Shown here: one piece after another, positions 1 through 10,938 of the stretch | Layout of the letters: each line of letters opens with the position of its first letter | Numbering within the stretch: position 1 is the stretch's first letter | Assembly (NCBI GenBank): GCA_023052935.1 | Contig: CM041294.1 | Location: 15,301,791-15,365,790, forward strand | DNA length: 64,000 nt | Direction: 5' to 3' | Origin: Piezodorus guildinii | Lineage: Eukaryota; Arthropoda; Insecta; Hemiptera; Pentatomidae | Made by a program: the position numbers and the translations under genes | Notes under the pieces: model-generated | The model's database searches: none | Told to the model about the DNA's origin: nothing | Seen by the model: only the letters and a program-made list of their open reading frames with translations

Positions 1-390
1 AACAGGTAAATATATAAATTGAATGAATTCGATACCCAACTAAATGAGAAAACAAATAAAATATTTTTTTTTTGCAATTTTTAGTTTTTGAACATAAGAG
101 CAGTAATATACATGTATGATATACCGTTGGAAAGCTAAAGATTTTAGAAAAAATATCTATCATACACAAAGCTTTTAAAGTTAATAGAGAGTGATGAGAA
201 GAAGATAAAACTAATGATTATTTATACAATAATAAAATAGATTTTTTAATAAAACACATGTTTCTATATAATTCAATTTGATTAATTCCTTAATAGTTTC
301 ACGTATTCTTTACCTCTAACTGTATTTGAAAATTCTTCAATCGGTTTTAAAAACGGAGGTAAGTGAAAGTCGTGTGTTGCCCGCGCCAGA
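1..390 (+). mobile_element. HINE/Helentron-like element, 3' part (5' cut by window edge)
   Basis: This is the 3' half of the HINE family. It ends with GTAAGTGAAAGT followed by the terminal hairpin (GTGTG-TTGCC-CGCGC here) and ...CCAGA, then a T run. It shares the internal block with the CATGTATGATATACCGTTGG motif found in the other copies. It has no coding capacity. The left part lies outside the window or was never present; solo 3' ends are common in this family. Confidence 0.85.
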
Positions 391-1042
391 TTTTTTTCTG
401 ATGTAATAGTCTATACAGATTTTGGAACTGTACAGTAATCCATATTGGGTTCATAACCGCCGACAGAGGGACGAAGGGGGCCGAGAAGGGTCCATAAGTC
501 AGATCAAGGTAATTACAGGAGCTGTTGACCCCGGGCGGAGCTGCCAAGATCAGCCCTGCAGCCGGACCTCAATGCACTCGTAGGGCTTTGACATGTTAAA
601 TAGGGCGCTATATTGTGGCCCAAGGCAAACACCGCTCGGGAAATGAGGTGTGCTCAAACCCTAAGCCACTACTAATCACCGCCGGCCCAATCACCTAGGG
701 CTGGGGGAACGGAAAACCCGGTCTTGGCTCGGGAATAATTAAAACGGGGGGCTAATTGTTGTTAGGGGCGGCATCGATCACCCTCTTCTTCGTCATAATG
801 CTCGGTCATTCTTCTCCTCTATAGGCCCGCCTTAGCTGAGGACCTTTAAAAGGAAGCAACAAGTCGAGTCGAGTCAGTCAAGTCAACCCATTTATTATCA
901 CTCCTGTTCGGGATGGTTCCTCTTTTTGCACGGCGCCTAGTCCTCGTAATAGGTCCGTTTGATGGATAAAATGTTGTTCTTTAACTTGATAATCTAAGCC
1001 TTCTGTAATATATTCGTTCTATCCGAATTCATCAGAATATTC
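391..1042. other. GC-richer single-copy island, no gene recognised
   Basis: From about 420 to 900 the composition rises well above the AT-rich surroundings and the simple repeats stop. TAATTAAAA and CTAATTG cores occur near 738-760. No long reading frame, splice-flanked exon, TIR or tRNA-like box is visible. It is probably unique host DNA. A regulatory role is possible but unproven. Confidence 0.4.
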
Positions 1043-1044
1043 TA

Positions 1045-1923
1045 TTGGGTTGTGTCAAATGAAATATCCGACTTCAAGGTAAAGGATTTTTATTAAAAAT
1101 ACGATATGAAAACAATATAATGTTATTCGAAGTATTTAACTTCTTTTTCTACACATTTTTCCCAACGTGACACCAACTTTTTTATCCCCAAACTGAAAAA
1201 CTCTGAGCTTGAAGTGAAACAAAATCTGAAAACGCACTTTTCACTTGATCATCATTTTAAAAAGTTTTCCTTTGACGAAGTTGTCTAAATTCCTGAACAG
1301 GTGGTAATCTATGGGAGACATGTGGAGACATATGGTGGTGCGGAAGAACTGTACCATTTCAATTTGCACATGTTTAAACATGGTTGCTGCCGTCGTGAGA
1401 TCGGAGTACCATGTATCGAGCTTTTACTTTCCATCATTTAATGTCTGGAAACGTTAGATCACTTGCATTGTGCTGAGAGTCCTTTAACTGTTTAGTAGGG
1501 GTTTTCTTCCACTGTATGATTGTGACATTGTTGTCTATTACGGATGGAGGTCTTCCTCGGGTCAAGTTTTCCAAGTCGGTATCCCCAGCTGAAAACTTAA
1601 CAAACCAACGGCGAATGGTCCGTTCATTAACACTCCCCCTCCCAAACGCTACAAATATTTTAGCGGCCTCAGCTGCTGAATGGCCGTGTTTAAACTCGTA
1701 CAAAAATATTACTCGAAAATCGCGTGTTTCCATGTTCATATTTGGAGGTATACTAAAAAGTGGGTAATGATTGGGAAGCTAATGTTTATAATAACATAGG
1801 TAGAGGATTAGTAACTGTTTACTTTAAATATGTAAACATTCGGAAGAAAACAACAGATACCTGCAAAATCCTTTATGTATTTCAGAAACTATAAAAACGG
1901 ACATTTCATGTGAAACAACCCAA
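1045..1923 (-). mobile_element. mariner copy A, internally deleted
   Basis: A TA target duplication (1043-1044 and 1924-1925) bounds an 879 bp element. Its TIRs begin TTGGGTTGT and end ACAACCCAA. On the minus strand the transposase N-terminus is readable from 1739 to 1434: first helix-turn-helix FRVIFLYEFKHGHSAAEAAK, then INERTIRRW-like second helix and a GRPPSV linker. The frame then breaks. Sequence that would encode the first two catalytic Asp (DD34D core) is missing; the C-terminal DYHLFRNLDNF block survives at about 1300-1260. Full-length mariners are about 1.3 kb, so roughly a third is gone. It cannot make an active enzyme. Confidence 0.93.
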
Positions 1924-2054
1924 TATAATTATAGAATCAAAATAATTCTATAGTGCCTAAACGGTAATCGAACATAAAAGTATTTGGCTGAAAAATAATT
2001 ACATGAATTTAAATTTTGTTTGCTGCTTGCAGTAAAATTACAATAAGCAGAAAG

Positions 2055-2307
2055 TATATCGTCCCTTCCATGTAAAACTAACGAATGTGAAAAATCGTTG
2101 TTTTTTTTTTTTGCAACTATGTATTGCATAGGGCAATGCACGCCTTGCGGCAAATCGTCGAACCACTAACCCTGTCAGGAACACGGTAAACAACCTCAGC
2201 AATAGCCTTTTTTAGAAAATTTTGGGCTGACCATTATAGGTTCTTTTTAGCTTTCCTGAAAATTACCGATTTTCACATTCGTTAGTTTGGCGTGGTAGGG
2301 ACGATAT
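2055..2307. repeat. Short inverted repeat, possible MITE or hairpin
   Basis: Arms at 2055-2096 and 2267-2307 are inverted copies of each other (ATCGTCCC...CTAACGAATGTGAAAA against TTTTCACATTCGTTAG...GGGACGAT), with a few mismatches. They flank about 170 bp containing a T run and no coding frame. It does not match other repeats in the window. It could be TIRs of a small DNA element; no target duplication was found. Confidence 0.6.
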
Positions 2308-2394
2308 GAAAACATTAAACTATTGTTCTAAACCAATTCATAGAACTGGTAATTTGTATTAGAACTATTATTAATTAAAAAAAAAAATATTGGC

Positions 2395-2510
2395 ATGAAT
2401 ATTTTATTGGTGGAATAATCAGGAGTCGGTCATTTTTTGAAATTTTTTAATTTTGCCAACGTTTCGGCTCAAGCTTGTGAGCCATCATCAGGGAATTACT
2501 GAGCCATGTC
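2395..2510 (-). mobile_element. Penelope-like element terminal fragment with hammerhead-like boxes
   Basis: On the minus strand a CTGATGA box (2491-2485) is followed by a GGCTC...GAGCC stem and by GAAACGTT (2465-2458). This is the same arrangement as the Penelope-associated ends at 23251, 50843 and 57049. Only about 115 bp is recognisable and no reading frame remains. The assignment rests on motif order and on the better-supported copy near 51 kb. Confidence 0.5.
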
Positions 2511-2532
2511 CAAGCATAAACTCAGTCGAATA

Positions 2533-2905
2533 CAGTAGAGCTTGTAAAAGTTAGTAGACAGTGATGAAAAGGCGATAAAACTTAGTGATTATTTTAGATA
2601 ATAATATAATAGATTTTTTAATAAAACACATGTTTATATAGTCTAATTCCATTTAACTAATTCTTTAATGGTTTCACTCATTTTTACATTTCTTACTGTA
2701 TTTGAAAATTCTTTAATCGATTCCAAAAAAGGAGGTAAGTGAAAGTCATTGTTTTATTTTATAATAAGAACAGTAATATAGACGTATAATATACCGTTGG
2801 AAAGAAAAAGATTTTATCAAATATATTTTCTCATAGACAAAGTTGTAAAAGGTAATATAAAGTGACAGATGTGGAATAAACTTATTACAGATTAACAATT
2901 TATAT
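2533..2905 (+). mobile_element. HINE 3'-end fragments (two adjoining pieces)
   Basis: A HINE 3' segment reaches GGAGGTAAGTGAAAGTC at about 2731-2747 but lacks the terminal hairpin. It is followed directly by a second diverged HINE interior segment (ATATACCGTTGG at 2790-2801). Both are non-coding remnants. The junction suggests insertion or deletion within an older copy. Confidence 0.75.
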
Positions 2906-2981
2906 ATTTATATTATTCAAACTAAATCAGATGTTTTCAACGAAAATGAATACACGTTTAATTAAATGAAAATATGAAATA

Positions 2982-3880
2982 TTGGGTTGTTTCACATGAA
3001 ATGTCCATTTTTATAGTTTCTGAAACACATAAAGGATTTTGCAGGTTTCTGTTGTTTTCTTCCGAATGTTTACATATTTAAAGTAAACAGTTACTAATCC
3101 TCTACCTTTATATTATAAACATTAGTTTCCCAATCAGTTACCCACTTTTTAGTATATCTACAAATATGAACATGGAAACACGCGATTTTCGAGTAATATT
3201 TTTGGACGAATAAAGAAATAAGTTTAAACGAATAAAGAAATATTTGCAAGGCGTTTGGGGAAGGGAGTGTTAATGAACTAGCCATTCGCCGTTGGTTGGC
3301 TAAGTTTTCAGCTGGGGATACCGACTTAAAAAACTTGCCCCGAGGAAGACCTCCGTCTGTAATAGACAACGATGTCCTCAAACATACAGTAAAAGGAAAC
3401 CCCTACCAAACAGTTAAAGGACTCTCAGCAAAACTAAATGCAAGTGCATCTATCGTTTCCAGACATTTAAAGTGTATCGGGAAAGTAAAAAAGATCGATA
3501 CATGGGTCCCTCATGATCTCACCGAGCGGCAACAAGACCCCGTGTTTCAAAACATACCGTGCAAAAATTGAAACAACTGAGCTACGAAGTTCTTCCGCAC
3601 CCACCATATTCTCCCGACTTGTCTCCAACAGATTACCACCTGTTCAGGAATTTAGACAACTTCGTCAAAGGAAAACTTTTTGAAAATGATGATCAAGTGG
3701 AAAGTGCGTTTTCAGATTTTGTTTCACTTCGAAGCTCAGAGTTGTTCAGTTTGGGCATAAATAAAGTTGATGTCACGTTGGGAATAATGTGCAGAAAAAG
3801 AAGGTTAATACTACGAATAAAATTATCTTGTTTTCATATCGTATTTTTAATAAAAATCCTTTACCTTGAAAACGAACATT
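2982..3880 (+). mobile_element. mariner copy B, internally deleted, 3' TIR lost
   Basis: The left TIR (TTGGGTTGTTTCACATGAAA) follows a TA at 2980-2981. The transposase reads FSAGDTDLKNLPRGRPPSV at about 3305-3365 and continues through the second DNA-binding region to WVPHDLTERQ near 3530. It then jumps directly to the region normally downstream of the second catalytic Asp, and YSPDLSPTDYHLFRNLDNF follows at about 3609-3663. The 3' TIR is replaced by HINE sequence after about 3880. It is a dead copy sharing its core deletion with copies A and C. Confidence 0.92.
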
Positions 3881-3966
3881 AAATAGTATTAAAGTATATT
3901 TAATAGTTTTTAAATTGATTTTAACTGTCAAGGTAAGTGAAAGTCCTACGTTGCCCGCACCACATT
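3881..3966 (+). mobile_element. HINE solo 3' end
   Basis: About 85 bp ends AAGGTAAGTGAAAGTCCTACG, TTGCCCGCACCACA and a T run: the family's inverted repeat and terminal hairpin region with point changes. It abuts the broken 3' end of mariner copy B, so the mariner may have inserted in or beside a HINE. Confidence 0.75.
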
Positions 3967-4174
3967 TTTTTTTTATGATTAACTGGACTTTTAAATAGAC
4001 ATAACTGAAGGAAAATACAGGCCGTGTGAAACCATCAAGACCCCTTAGCTATGTTTTATATAATAATTTGATCAAGGAATTTTGGCATATTTTAAATTTT
4101 ATTTATATTTTTAACCTGTACTTAACAAAGTAATGGCTTATGTTAAAAGGCGCACACAAGACTGTGCTAAGCAA

Positions 4175-4520
4175 TAGGGGTGGGCATAATCGAATTACGA
4201 TTATCGGATAATTCGATTATTTCAATCATTCGAATTAATCGATTATCGGTTTGGAGAAACGAATGATCATTCATCTAGGGATTATAAGTAGCGCGGATAA
4301 CCAAAGGAATTTTTTTTTCTTTTGCTCATCACATAAATTATATGCATATTCCGCTCAAGGCTCAGCCAGCTTAGGCATCATAGAAACGAGAATTGTGGCA
4401 TATGGTCTCTCAGAATCCCTATTAATTATTCGGTCATTCGATTATGAAATCATTCGATTATTTACATAATCGAAGTCCGATCATCCGATTATGACAATCA
4501 TTCGATTATGCCCACCCCTA
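4175..4520. mobile_element. hAT-like MITE copy 1
   Basis: The ends are TAGGGGTGGGCATAATCGAA and ATTCGATTATGCCCACCCCTA, an inverted pair of about 20 bp. The interior is non-coding and filled with short ATCGAATGAT-type repeats in both orientations. A second copy at 59711-60034 has the same ends and an 8 bp target duplication, which fits hAT. No matching 8 bp duplication flanks this copy, so its right flank, an (AT)n tract, has probably changed. Confidence 0.8.
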
Positions 4521-4545
4521 ATATTATATATATATATATATATAT

Positions 4546-4588
<43 letters not shown>

Positions 4589-4617
4589 TAGATAGATAGT
4601 TGGATAGATAGATAGAT
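4521..4617. repeat. (AT)n then (TAGA)n microsatellite
   Basis: An interrupted AT dinucleotide array of about 65 bp is followed by GATAGATAG repeats. It begins exactly at the MITE edge. Confidence 0.95.
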
Positions 4618-5280
4618 TTAAATAAAAATTATGAACTGAATACAGCCTGCTTTGGGCTAATCGAAATTACTGACAATAACTATAAAACACATGTTATGCT
4701 TAAATACAGTGTTTATATGTACAGCCTGCAAAGGATTCCGTGTAAGATACGATTAATTTCAACCAGTCGTGATTCGTGATTGACACTACACACACACACA
4801 CACATGATTGGGCGAACTTTTCCTCTAACAGATAAGGTCGTAGCATCAGCTTTACCCTAAAATGCAAAGTAGTCAGTTCTGCGACGAGTTCCAAAGAGCA
4901 TTGTTCCCGGTGTCGATGCGTCCTAAAAAGAGACGAACAATCCGTTGACAAGGCTATTTAATACTAGAGCGGCAGTGAAAGATGCGGTCAGGTGAAGTTT
5001 GAAAGGGAGATAATGACGGGCGTGCTTTCATTTCATTTGGTATCGACAACGCTCACCAGATTCCATTCATTTGGCCCATCTCATTAAATGCCACTACCTC
5101 TCCCTCAATAGAAGGAAATAGCCAGGAAGTTGGTCGCCTCTAGCCTCCGAGTCCCCCCAGCCTTCACTTTCCATAGTTAAATCTGCTCATGTTTAGAACT
5201 ACTTACCGTATAAACTATTTATCTTCTCCGCAAACGCTTTTACATCTCACACTGACATTCTGTTCGAGTGTGGCTTCATC
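4618..5280. other. Apparently single-copy DNA, no gene recognised
   Basis: Base composition is mixed with a short (AC)n at 4790-4804. Between 4960 and 5180 it is GC-richer, with CATTAAATG-type motifs. No protein family or RNA gene is recognised. Confidence 0.4.
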
Positions 5281-5287
5281 CTAATTT

Positions 5288-5823
5288 TTTTTTTTTTTTT
5301 TAACATATTTATTGATATCTACAACTGTATTTAAAAAAAAATACATCAAGTAAATGTGATGGTTATAAAGAAAATGGTCATGAAATACATGTAGAGCCAC
5401 TACCCAGTGGCAGCACATTAAAAATATTCTAAACTAGAAGGTCTCGTGGCCTTCTTCTTTTCAGACACCTCGGAGGATTATCAGGGATCGATGAGGAAGC
5501 AAGGATTGAAACTAATGGATTGTACTGGGAATGGAGTTTGTCATGGAAGGAACGATACCTGGTTCGGGCTAAGTCAGCGACATATGGAATATTAAGGTCT
5601 TTATGGATGAGTTTATTTGTGACGAAATAAGGAGCATTGAGGATTTTACGAAGGATTTCGGATTGTAAGGATTCGATGCGAGATGAGTTCGATGGTTTAG
5701 TAGATCCCCATAGCTCTACTCCGTAAGTCCATATCGGTCTGATGATGGTCATATAAATAAGTGTTTTATAAATTGGGTTGGGATATCAGCTGTATAGACT
5801 GTATAAAGAACGGGTCCTACATA
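5288..5823 (-). mobile_element. Jockey-like LINE J1, copy A, 5'-truncated and internally deleted
   Basis: Reading the minus strand, an RT C-terminal region runs from 5752 to 5429 (IRPIWTYGVELWGSTKPSNS ... ending LKRRRPRDLLV stop). A 3' UTR with AATAAATATGTT and a poly(A) tail follows, seen as the T run at 5285-5300. Above 5752 the sequence jumps to the TADIPTHP region, so about 0.35 kb including the YADD box is missing. CTAATTT flanks both ends (5281-5287 and 5824-5830), a short candidate target duplication. Confidence 0.9.
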
Positions 5824-6059
5824 CTAATTTAAAAAAAAAAAAAAAAATAGCAGGTCTTTTTCATTTTAGGCAACCTGTTACTATGTTATGATAACGGTTA
5901 TTTAAATTATTACAAAAGTTACATCATTATTTAAAAACTTATGATTTATTTACTATCTGACTTATTAACAAGAAATGTTTCAAAAAAAAAAAAAAAAAAA
6001 AGGTTGTTGTTCTGGTCCGCAGATCTTCATTAGATTGTGGACTATGTTTGCTGCACAGA

Positions 6060-6530
6060 GTTCCCTCTCGTAATTTTTCCAATCTGTGATCCAGTGACGT
6101 GGCTGAGAGCGAGGCACTAGGATCTCTTGAATTCCGCTTTTTCCTCCACAAGTGGAGGGAAAAGCCCAGTATGGGGTCTCTATAGCAGTTGTATATATTG
6201 TATACAGTTATGATTGTTTGTATGATGTTTATTTATTTGCCAACTTTTTATTTTTCTCAATTATAGGTTGATGTTTTGATTTGATTTGTTTTTATGTTTA
6301 TTATTATTTACTTCTATATATATCATTTAGTTGAATTTATTATTTCATTTATTTGTATTTATCTCAATTATAGGTTGTTGTTTGTTTTTTATTTTGTATA
6401 TATATTAAATTTTATTTAATTTGACTTTATCATTGTATAATTTATATATTGTGTGAATGGGATCTGATATCACTATTACTAATGTTCATATAGAAACAAA
6501 TTGTAATATATCTCAATAAATAAAAAGTCT
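6060..6530 (+). mobile_element. Jockey-like LINE J2, 3' UTR fragment
   Basis: This is non-coding sequence typical of the J2 tail. It has GATCTCTTGAATTCCG and CCACAAGTGGAGG, then CTCAATTATAGGTTG (twice), and CTCAATAAATAAAAAG at the 3' end. The same order occurs in the J2 copy at 53315-54104. No RT coding sequence is included. Confidence 0.8.
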
Positions 6531-6877
6531 TTACAATCTGTGATGGTAGCAGCTGACATACTTAACTCTTTCATACAAAAAGATGTCGTGTAACCATTAG
6601 CCCATGAATATATAAATAGCATCGGCTGTAATCCTGCAGTTTTCGAACCATGTACCTTTATATACACTTCTGGATTGGTTACATCCCTGTCTTCGGCATC
6701 TCCAGAACGCGTTTCTTATGGTAGATTATTTTCATGTAATGTCTTTCTCTGTATTTCATTTTTCTATGTAGAACACCGATTCTTTGTAAAAATTTCATAG
6801 TTATTAGTTAACATATTCATTTTTTAAACAAAGAGCACTGATTAACTTTATATATCAACTCACACTGCGATATATTT

Positions 6878-7792
6878 TTTTTTTTCACTTTATAATTTTA
6901 TTTACACCTGTAAAAAATATTACAATCAGCAAATGTGCTAAAATCTAAGGAAACATGGCGTGGGCAGGCATGAGGGAGACAGCACCCAGTGGTGCATCCT
7001 CCTCACATTAAGCACAACTATATTTTCAGGTCAGGAGGTCCCTCATCCAACTCCTTTTCAGCCTACGCCGAGTTATGGATGGTAAGTCGGTTGTAGCCAT
7101 GTTTTGTACAAGTTTGTTTATGTGTCCATTTAGTTTGTCGTGAAATCGTTTGTAAGTCGATCGAATGTGGTTTGTTGTAGTTGGAATACGTAAATCAGTA
7201 TGAAGGGTATCGTTTGAAACATGTGGTGGTGAGTTCGTTGCCAGTCTTAAAAACTGCGATTGAAAGGTTTGTATTTTTCGTATGTGTGTCTTTTTAGCAG
7301 CTCCGTATATTTGGCAAGCGTCCATATTGGTTTTAATAAATAAGTGTATACGTTAAGTTTCTGTCTGATGGGTAATTTAGAATGTCTATGAAGTATCGAA
7401 TACAATAGTCTCAGTCGAAAATTTAGAGTTTTACGTTTAGTCTTGACGTGTTGGCCCCATGTCAATCTTTTGTCAAAAATAAGTCCTAAGTACGTTACTG
7501 TGTTTGATTGTGGTATCTGGTGACTGTCTATGTAAACTGGAGAACAGGTTCCATGTCTAAGTGTAAATGTAACATGTAGTGATTTGTCATGGTTAATTTT
7601 TAATTTCCATTTCCTACACCAGTTCTGTACATTGTCTAAGTGATGTTGTAAAGTCATACTGGCCTCTGTAGGGTCTGTGTTTTTAGTAATAATTGCAGTG
7701 TCGTCGGCATAAGTCGCAGTTAGGATGTTTTCGTTTGTCGGTAAGTCATATGTGTATATTAAGTACAGAAGCGGGGCCAGGATAGAACCTTG
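6878..7792 (-). mobile_element. Jockey-like LINE J3, copy A, 5'-truncated
   Basis: The 12 bp target duplication TGCGATATATTT (6866-6877 and 7793-7804) brackets a 915 bp copy with a poly(A) tail on the minus strand. It encodes the RT palm and thumb: a GSILAPLLY-type region, an intact TYADDT catalytic box near 7715-7695, then LKINHDKS, VTYLGLIFDKRLTWGQHV and a frameshifted C-terminus ending LKRSWMRDLLT (stop near 7026). The upstream endonuclease and ORF1 are absent, so it is a dead-on-arrival insertion. Confidence 0.94.
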
Positions 7793-7921
7793 TGCGATAT
7801 ATTTAACTTTAAAGAATTACAAGTATAAAATCATATGATTTTATTTGGTATAGATAAATCACTGTTTAATAAAATAACCGTTATAACTTAGTAACAGGTT
7901 GCCTAAAATAAAAAATACCTG

Positions 7922-8675
7922 AAAATATCTTCTGTTGTATTTTTATTTCTATCCTTTAGCGCCAGAAAACCATCCTGCATTGTTGAGCTCCTTACACTAC
8001 TTCCGAAGAGACAACTTCTTTAGGCGCGTTATTCGATTTTTGGCAGGGGTAAAAACTTTGATTTCTTAACCTTGGGAATGTCACCAGGGGACTGGTGCAT
8101 GCTCTCTGTGTATACGTGGACATCAATTCCCGTGAACGTTATCGATACCGGTGTAATATCGGTCCAAAAATATCGATATTTATAGTACTTTATTTCAGTA
8201 TTCAATTGAATTAAAATCAGTTGCTAATGAAATTTGTAATGACATGGTAAATAAGCTATGTCTTAGAACTTACCTCTTTCATATATAATATATAAAAGGG
8301 CGTTTAAACCCTGCCAGACTATTAATTTATAAGTCTAGCATGAAAACAAAAAGTCGAACGAAACTGAAATTTCATATTTACGAGAGCTATACGCCCGAGA
8401 TGATCCAGCAACTTTTCATCAATATCGGCTGATCTGAAGTGGTACTTTATACCGTGCATTTAACGTGCAAAGCTTTAATTATGATTGATTTTGATTAAAC
8501 TCACTATATTGATGTAAAATTTAATGGGCCTGAATATAATGTGAGTTTTATTCTGATTGAAATAGTCTGACAGGGCATGAAGGGCGTATTTTTGTATTTT
8601 CTTCCTCTAAAGTATGTTTAATTTTGTACATACCAAAAGATTAACCATATCATACTATCAACATGGACAAAAAAA
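7922..8675. other. No gene seen; unique AT-rich DNA
   Basis: No coding, RNA or repeat signal could be assigned. Positions 8380-8640 contain diverged HINE interior words (ACGCCCGAGATG, AAACTCACTATATTGATG), so an old HINE in sense orientation probably underlies this stretch. Confidence 0.4.
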
Positions 8676-9560
8676 TCTGGTGCGGGAAACACACGACGTT
8701 CACTTACCTTCGTTTTTAAAATCAATGAAAGAATTTTCAAATACAGTTAGAGATAAAAATACGTGAACCTATTAAAAAATTAATTAAATTGAATTTCTAT
8801 AAAAAAATATGTTTTATTAAAAATTCCATTATATTATTATCTAAAATAATCAGTTAGTTTTATCGTTTTTTTTATCACTCTCTATTAGCTTTTAAAAGCT
8901 TGAGTATAAGATAATATTTTTTCTAAAATCTTTAGCTTTCCAACGGTATATCAAACATGTTTATTTATGCCCTTATGTTCAAAAACAAAAAAATTGCATT
9001 ACAATTTTTTTTTCAGGTTTCTGCTTTAGTTGATTTTTAAATTCGCACAATTTACATATTTAGCTGTTTTTCATCAGTGGTAACGAGATATATAATTATT
9101 TTTATAGAATCGACAAAATTAAAGGTACTTTAGAGGAAGAAAATTTAGAATATCGGGATTTAAGCCCTGTCAAACTATTTTAATCAGAATGAAAACTACA
9201 TGATATTAAAGCCCATTACATTTTACATCGATATAGCGAGTTTAATCGAAATCGTCTGAACCGTTTTTGAGAAAATCGAAAAAAGGTGCAAAATGCATAG
9301 TATAAAGTGGCTCTTCTGTTAAGCTCGTTTTGATGAAAAAGTTGTTGTAACGTCTCGGGCGTATATTTGTCTTAAATATGAAATTTCAGTTTCATAGGAC
9401 CGTTTTCGCCCGGGAGTTACCACACACACAGGCGTTTTTGGGGGACTTGGTTATTTGGACTCAGGGGACCCTAAAATGTGTATTTCTGTTGAAAACTGGA
9501 ATTCTAAAATTTTCACGATCGCAATACTTTCCCTTACTATATATATAATAAGTGAAAGTA
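8676..9560 (-). mobile_element. HINE copy, near full length
   Basis: In the antisense direction the element starts TCTGGTGCGGG (terminal hairpin) and ACGTTCACTTACC. It ends CTTACTATATATATAATAAGTGAAAGT. The internal microsatellite is reduced to a short (CA)n at 9422-9430. It is flanked by an A run at the hairpin end, fitting insertion between T residues. It is non-coding. Confidence 0.9.
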
Positions 9561-9561
9561 A

Positions 9562-9741
9562 AAACAATATATTCTACAGAAAATTGTAAAAAGTAATGTT
9601 AAGTGACGAACAGAGAATAAACTGATTACTGATTATACTAACAATTAAAAAACTGTTATCATAAACTTTAAGTTTATGAAATAATTCTTGAATTGATTTG
9701 AACAACCGAGGTAAGTTAAAGCCGTGTATTGCCAGCACCAG
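9562..9741 (+). mobile_element. HINE 3'-end fragment abutting the 8676-9560 copy
   Basis: The 3' portion of a HINE in the opposite orientation ends GAGGTAAGTTAAAGCCGTG and TTGCCAGCACCAGA. It starts within a few bases of the 5' terminus of the preceding HINE, giving a head-adjoining inverted arrangement. The same arrangement is seen at 15498-15638. Confidence 0.75.
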
Positions 9742-10344
9742 ATTTACTTTTATTTTCAAATACCTTTAATGCTTGTAAAAATCCGTATGTAGTTTTATTC
9801 ATAGTACGACCCTATTCATACAGTGTGTTTGCGGGAGGTTGAGATGGGGCTCATTGGGAGTATCTAGGCGGGTAGTTTGCTGGGGCAGAACTTTATAGAC
9901 AAATGAGGCTATGAGAGTTGTGTACAGTCACGGTCCGCGGCTCGTTAGGTTCTCCCTTACAGCCTCTGTTTTCGTCCTCCGTCACCTCTACCTTCATAGT
10001 CATGGGGTCTCTGTCCTATTATTCAAAGGGGCTAGGCGGCTTTGAGTTTATCCACCAATATGCTGCTCCTCAAATAAAGAAATTGCGGTTGTCAAGCCAA
10101 CAAAATTCAAATTATTGTATGAGTTTAACATTCCAAGAGGTATTCTGTAGATATCTCAAGGACTTCTAGACTACAGAGGAAGAACATTCACAACGTACAA
10201 TCCCTAAGGAGCAAACTATCGCTTTCAGATATCGATGCGATTTATCATAATACCTAGAGCTTTTATGACCAACTTTTACTATGCTGCTACGACCGACTGC
10301 TTTACTAAGGTTGAGTTAGGTTATATATTTTATGGACAATCAAC
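9742..10344. other. Single-copy island, no gene recognised
   Basis: Positions 9790-10050 are GC-richer than the surroundings. A short frame at 9918-10169 has no recognisable domain and no splice-site support, so I do not call it a gene. Confidence 0.35.
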
Positions 10345-10738
10345 ATCTAAGGTTATTATTGTCCTAATCCCTATCTGGTTCCAAACATCCCTATAACCCT
10401 CCTCGTAGGTTGAAGCGGCAGTGGTCCAAAGATCTGTTGTAAATATTTCATTGGCTCTCAAGGCCAGTGTGACGCGGCTGAATGAGAGGTGCTGGGATCT
10501 CCTGGCATTGTGCCTCGACATCCACTAGTGGATCTCGTGGTTTGATTCGGTGATCCCACGGGCAGTTCGTAAATAATGTAAATAGTTATGAATATGATCA
10601 AGTTTGTTATTATTTTCTTTATATATATTATTTATTTTATTTTAGTTATGTATATATTTCTTCTTTGTTTAGTCTTTATTAATTATTCAATTCTTTTTCG
10701 CATTAAAAAAAAAAAATATTATTTTATTTATTTATTTG
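10345..10738 (+). mobile_element. Jockey-like LINE J2, extreme 3' fragment
   Basis: The last codons of the RT read HPYNPPRRLKRQWSKDLL, with a stop at about 10440. They match the J2 C-terminus seen at 52673 onward. The J2-type 3' UTR follows and ends in an AT-rich tail directly against the next HINE. Confidence 0.8.
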
Positions 10739-10742
10739 TATT

Positions 10743-10884
10743 ACTTTCACTTACTATATATAGTAAGGGGAAGTATTGCGATCGTGAACATTTTCGAATT
10801 CCAGTTTTCAACGGAAATACACGTTTTAGGGTCCCCTGAGTCCAAATAACCAAGTCCCGCAAAAAGGTCTGTGTGTGTGTGTGT

Positions 10885-10938
<54 letters not shown>

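Larger units (their letters stand above)
5851..7921. mobile_element. Candidate TIR element hosting two LINE insertions
   Basis: Inverted arms of about 60 bp lie at 5851-5910 and 7863-7921. Both begin with CAGGT plus a T-rich run and contain ATTTTAGGCAACCTGTTACT and AACGGTTATTT. LINE fragments J2 (about 6060-6530) and J3 (6878-7792) lie between. Without them the element would be about 0.7 kb and non-coding. The superfamily is not clear and no precise target duplication was found. Two independent repeat copies in opposite orientation are an alternative. Confidence 0.55.

Noticed and set aside
1516..1767. Frames antisense to mariner (also 3094-3381 and 27089-27340)
   Set aside because: They are shadows of the transposase N-terminus on the opposite strand.
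4175..4520. Regulatory cluster of ATCGAT-type binding sites
   Set aside because: The inverted ends and the second copy at 59711 with an 8 bp duplication show it is a MITE.
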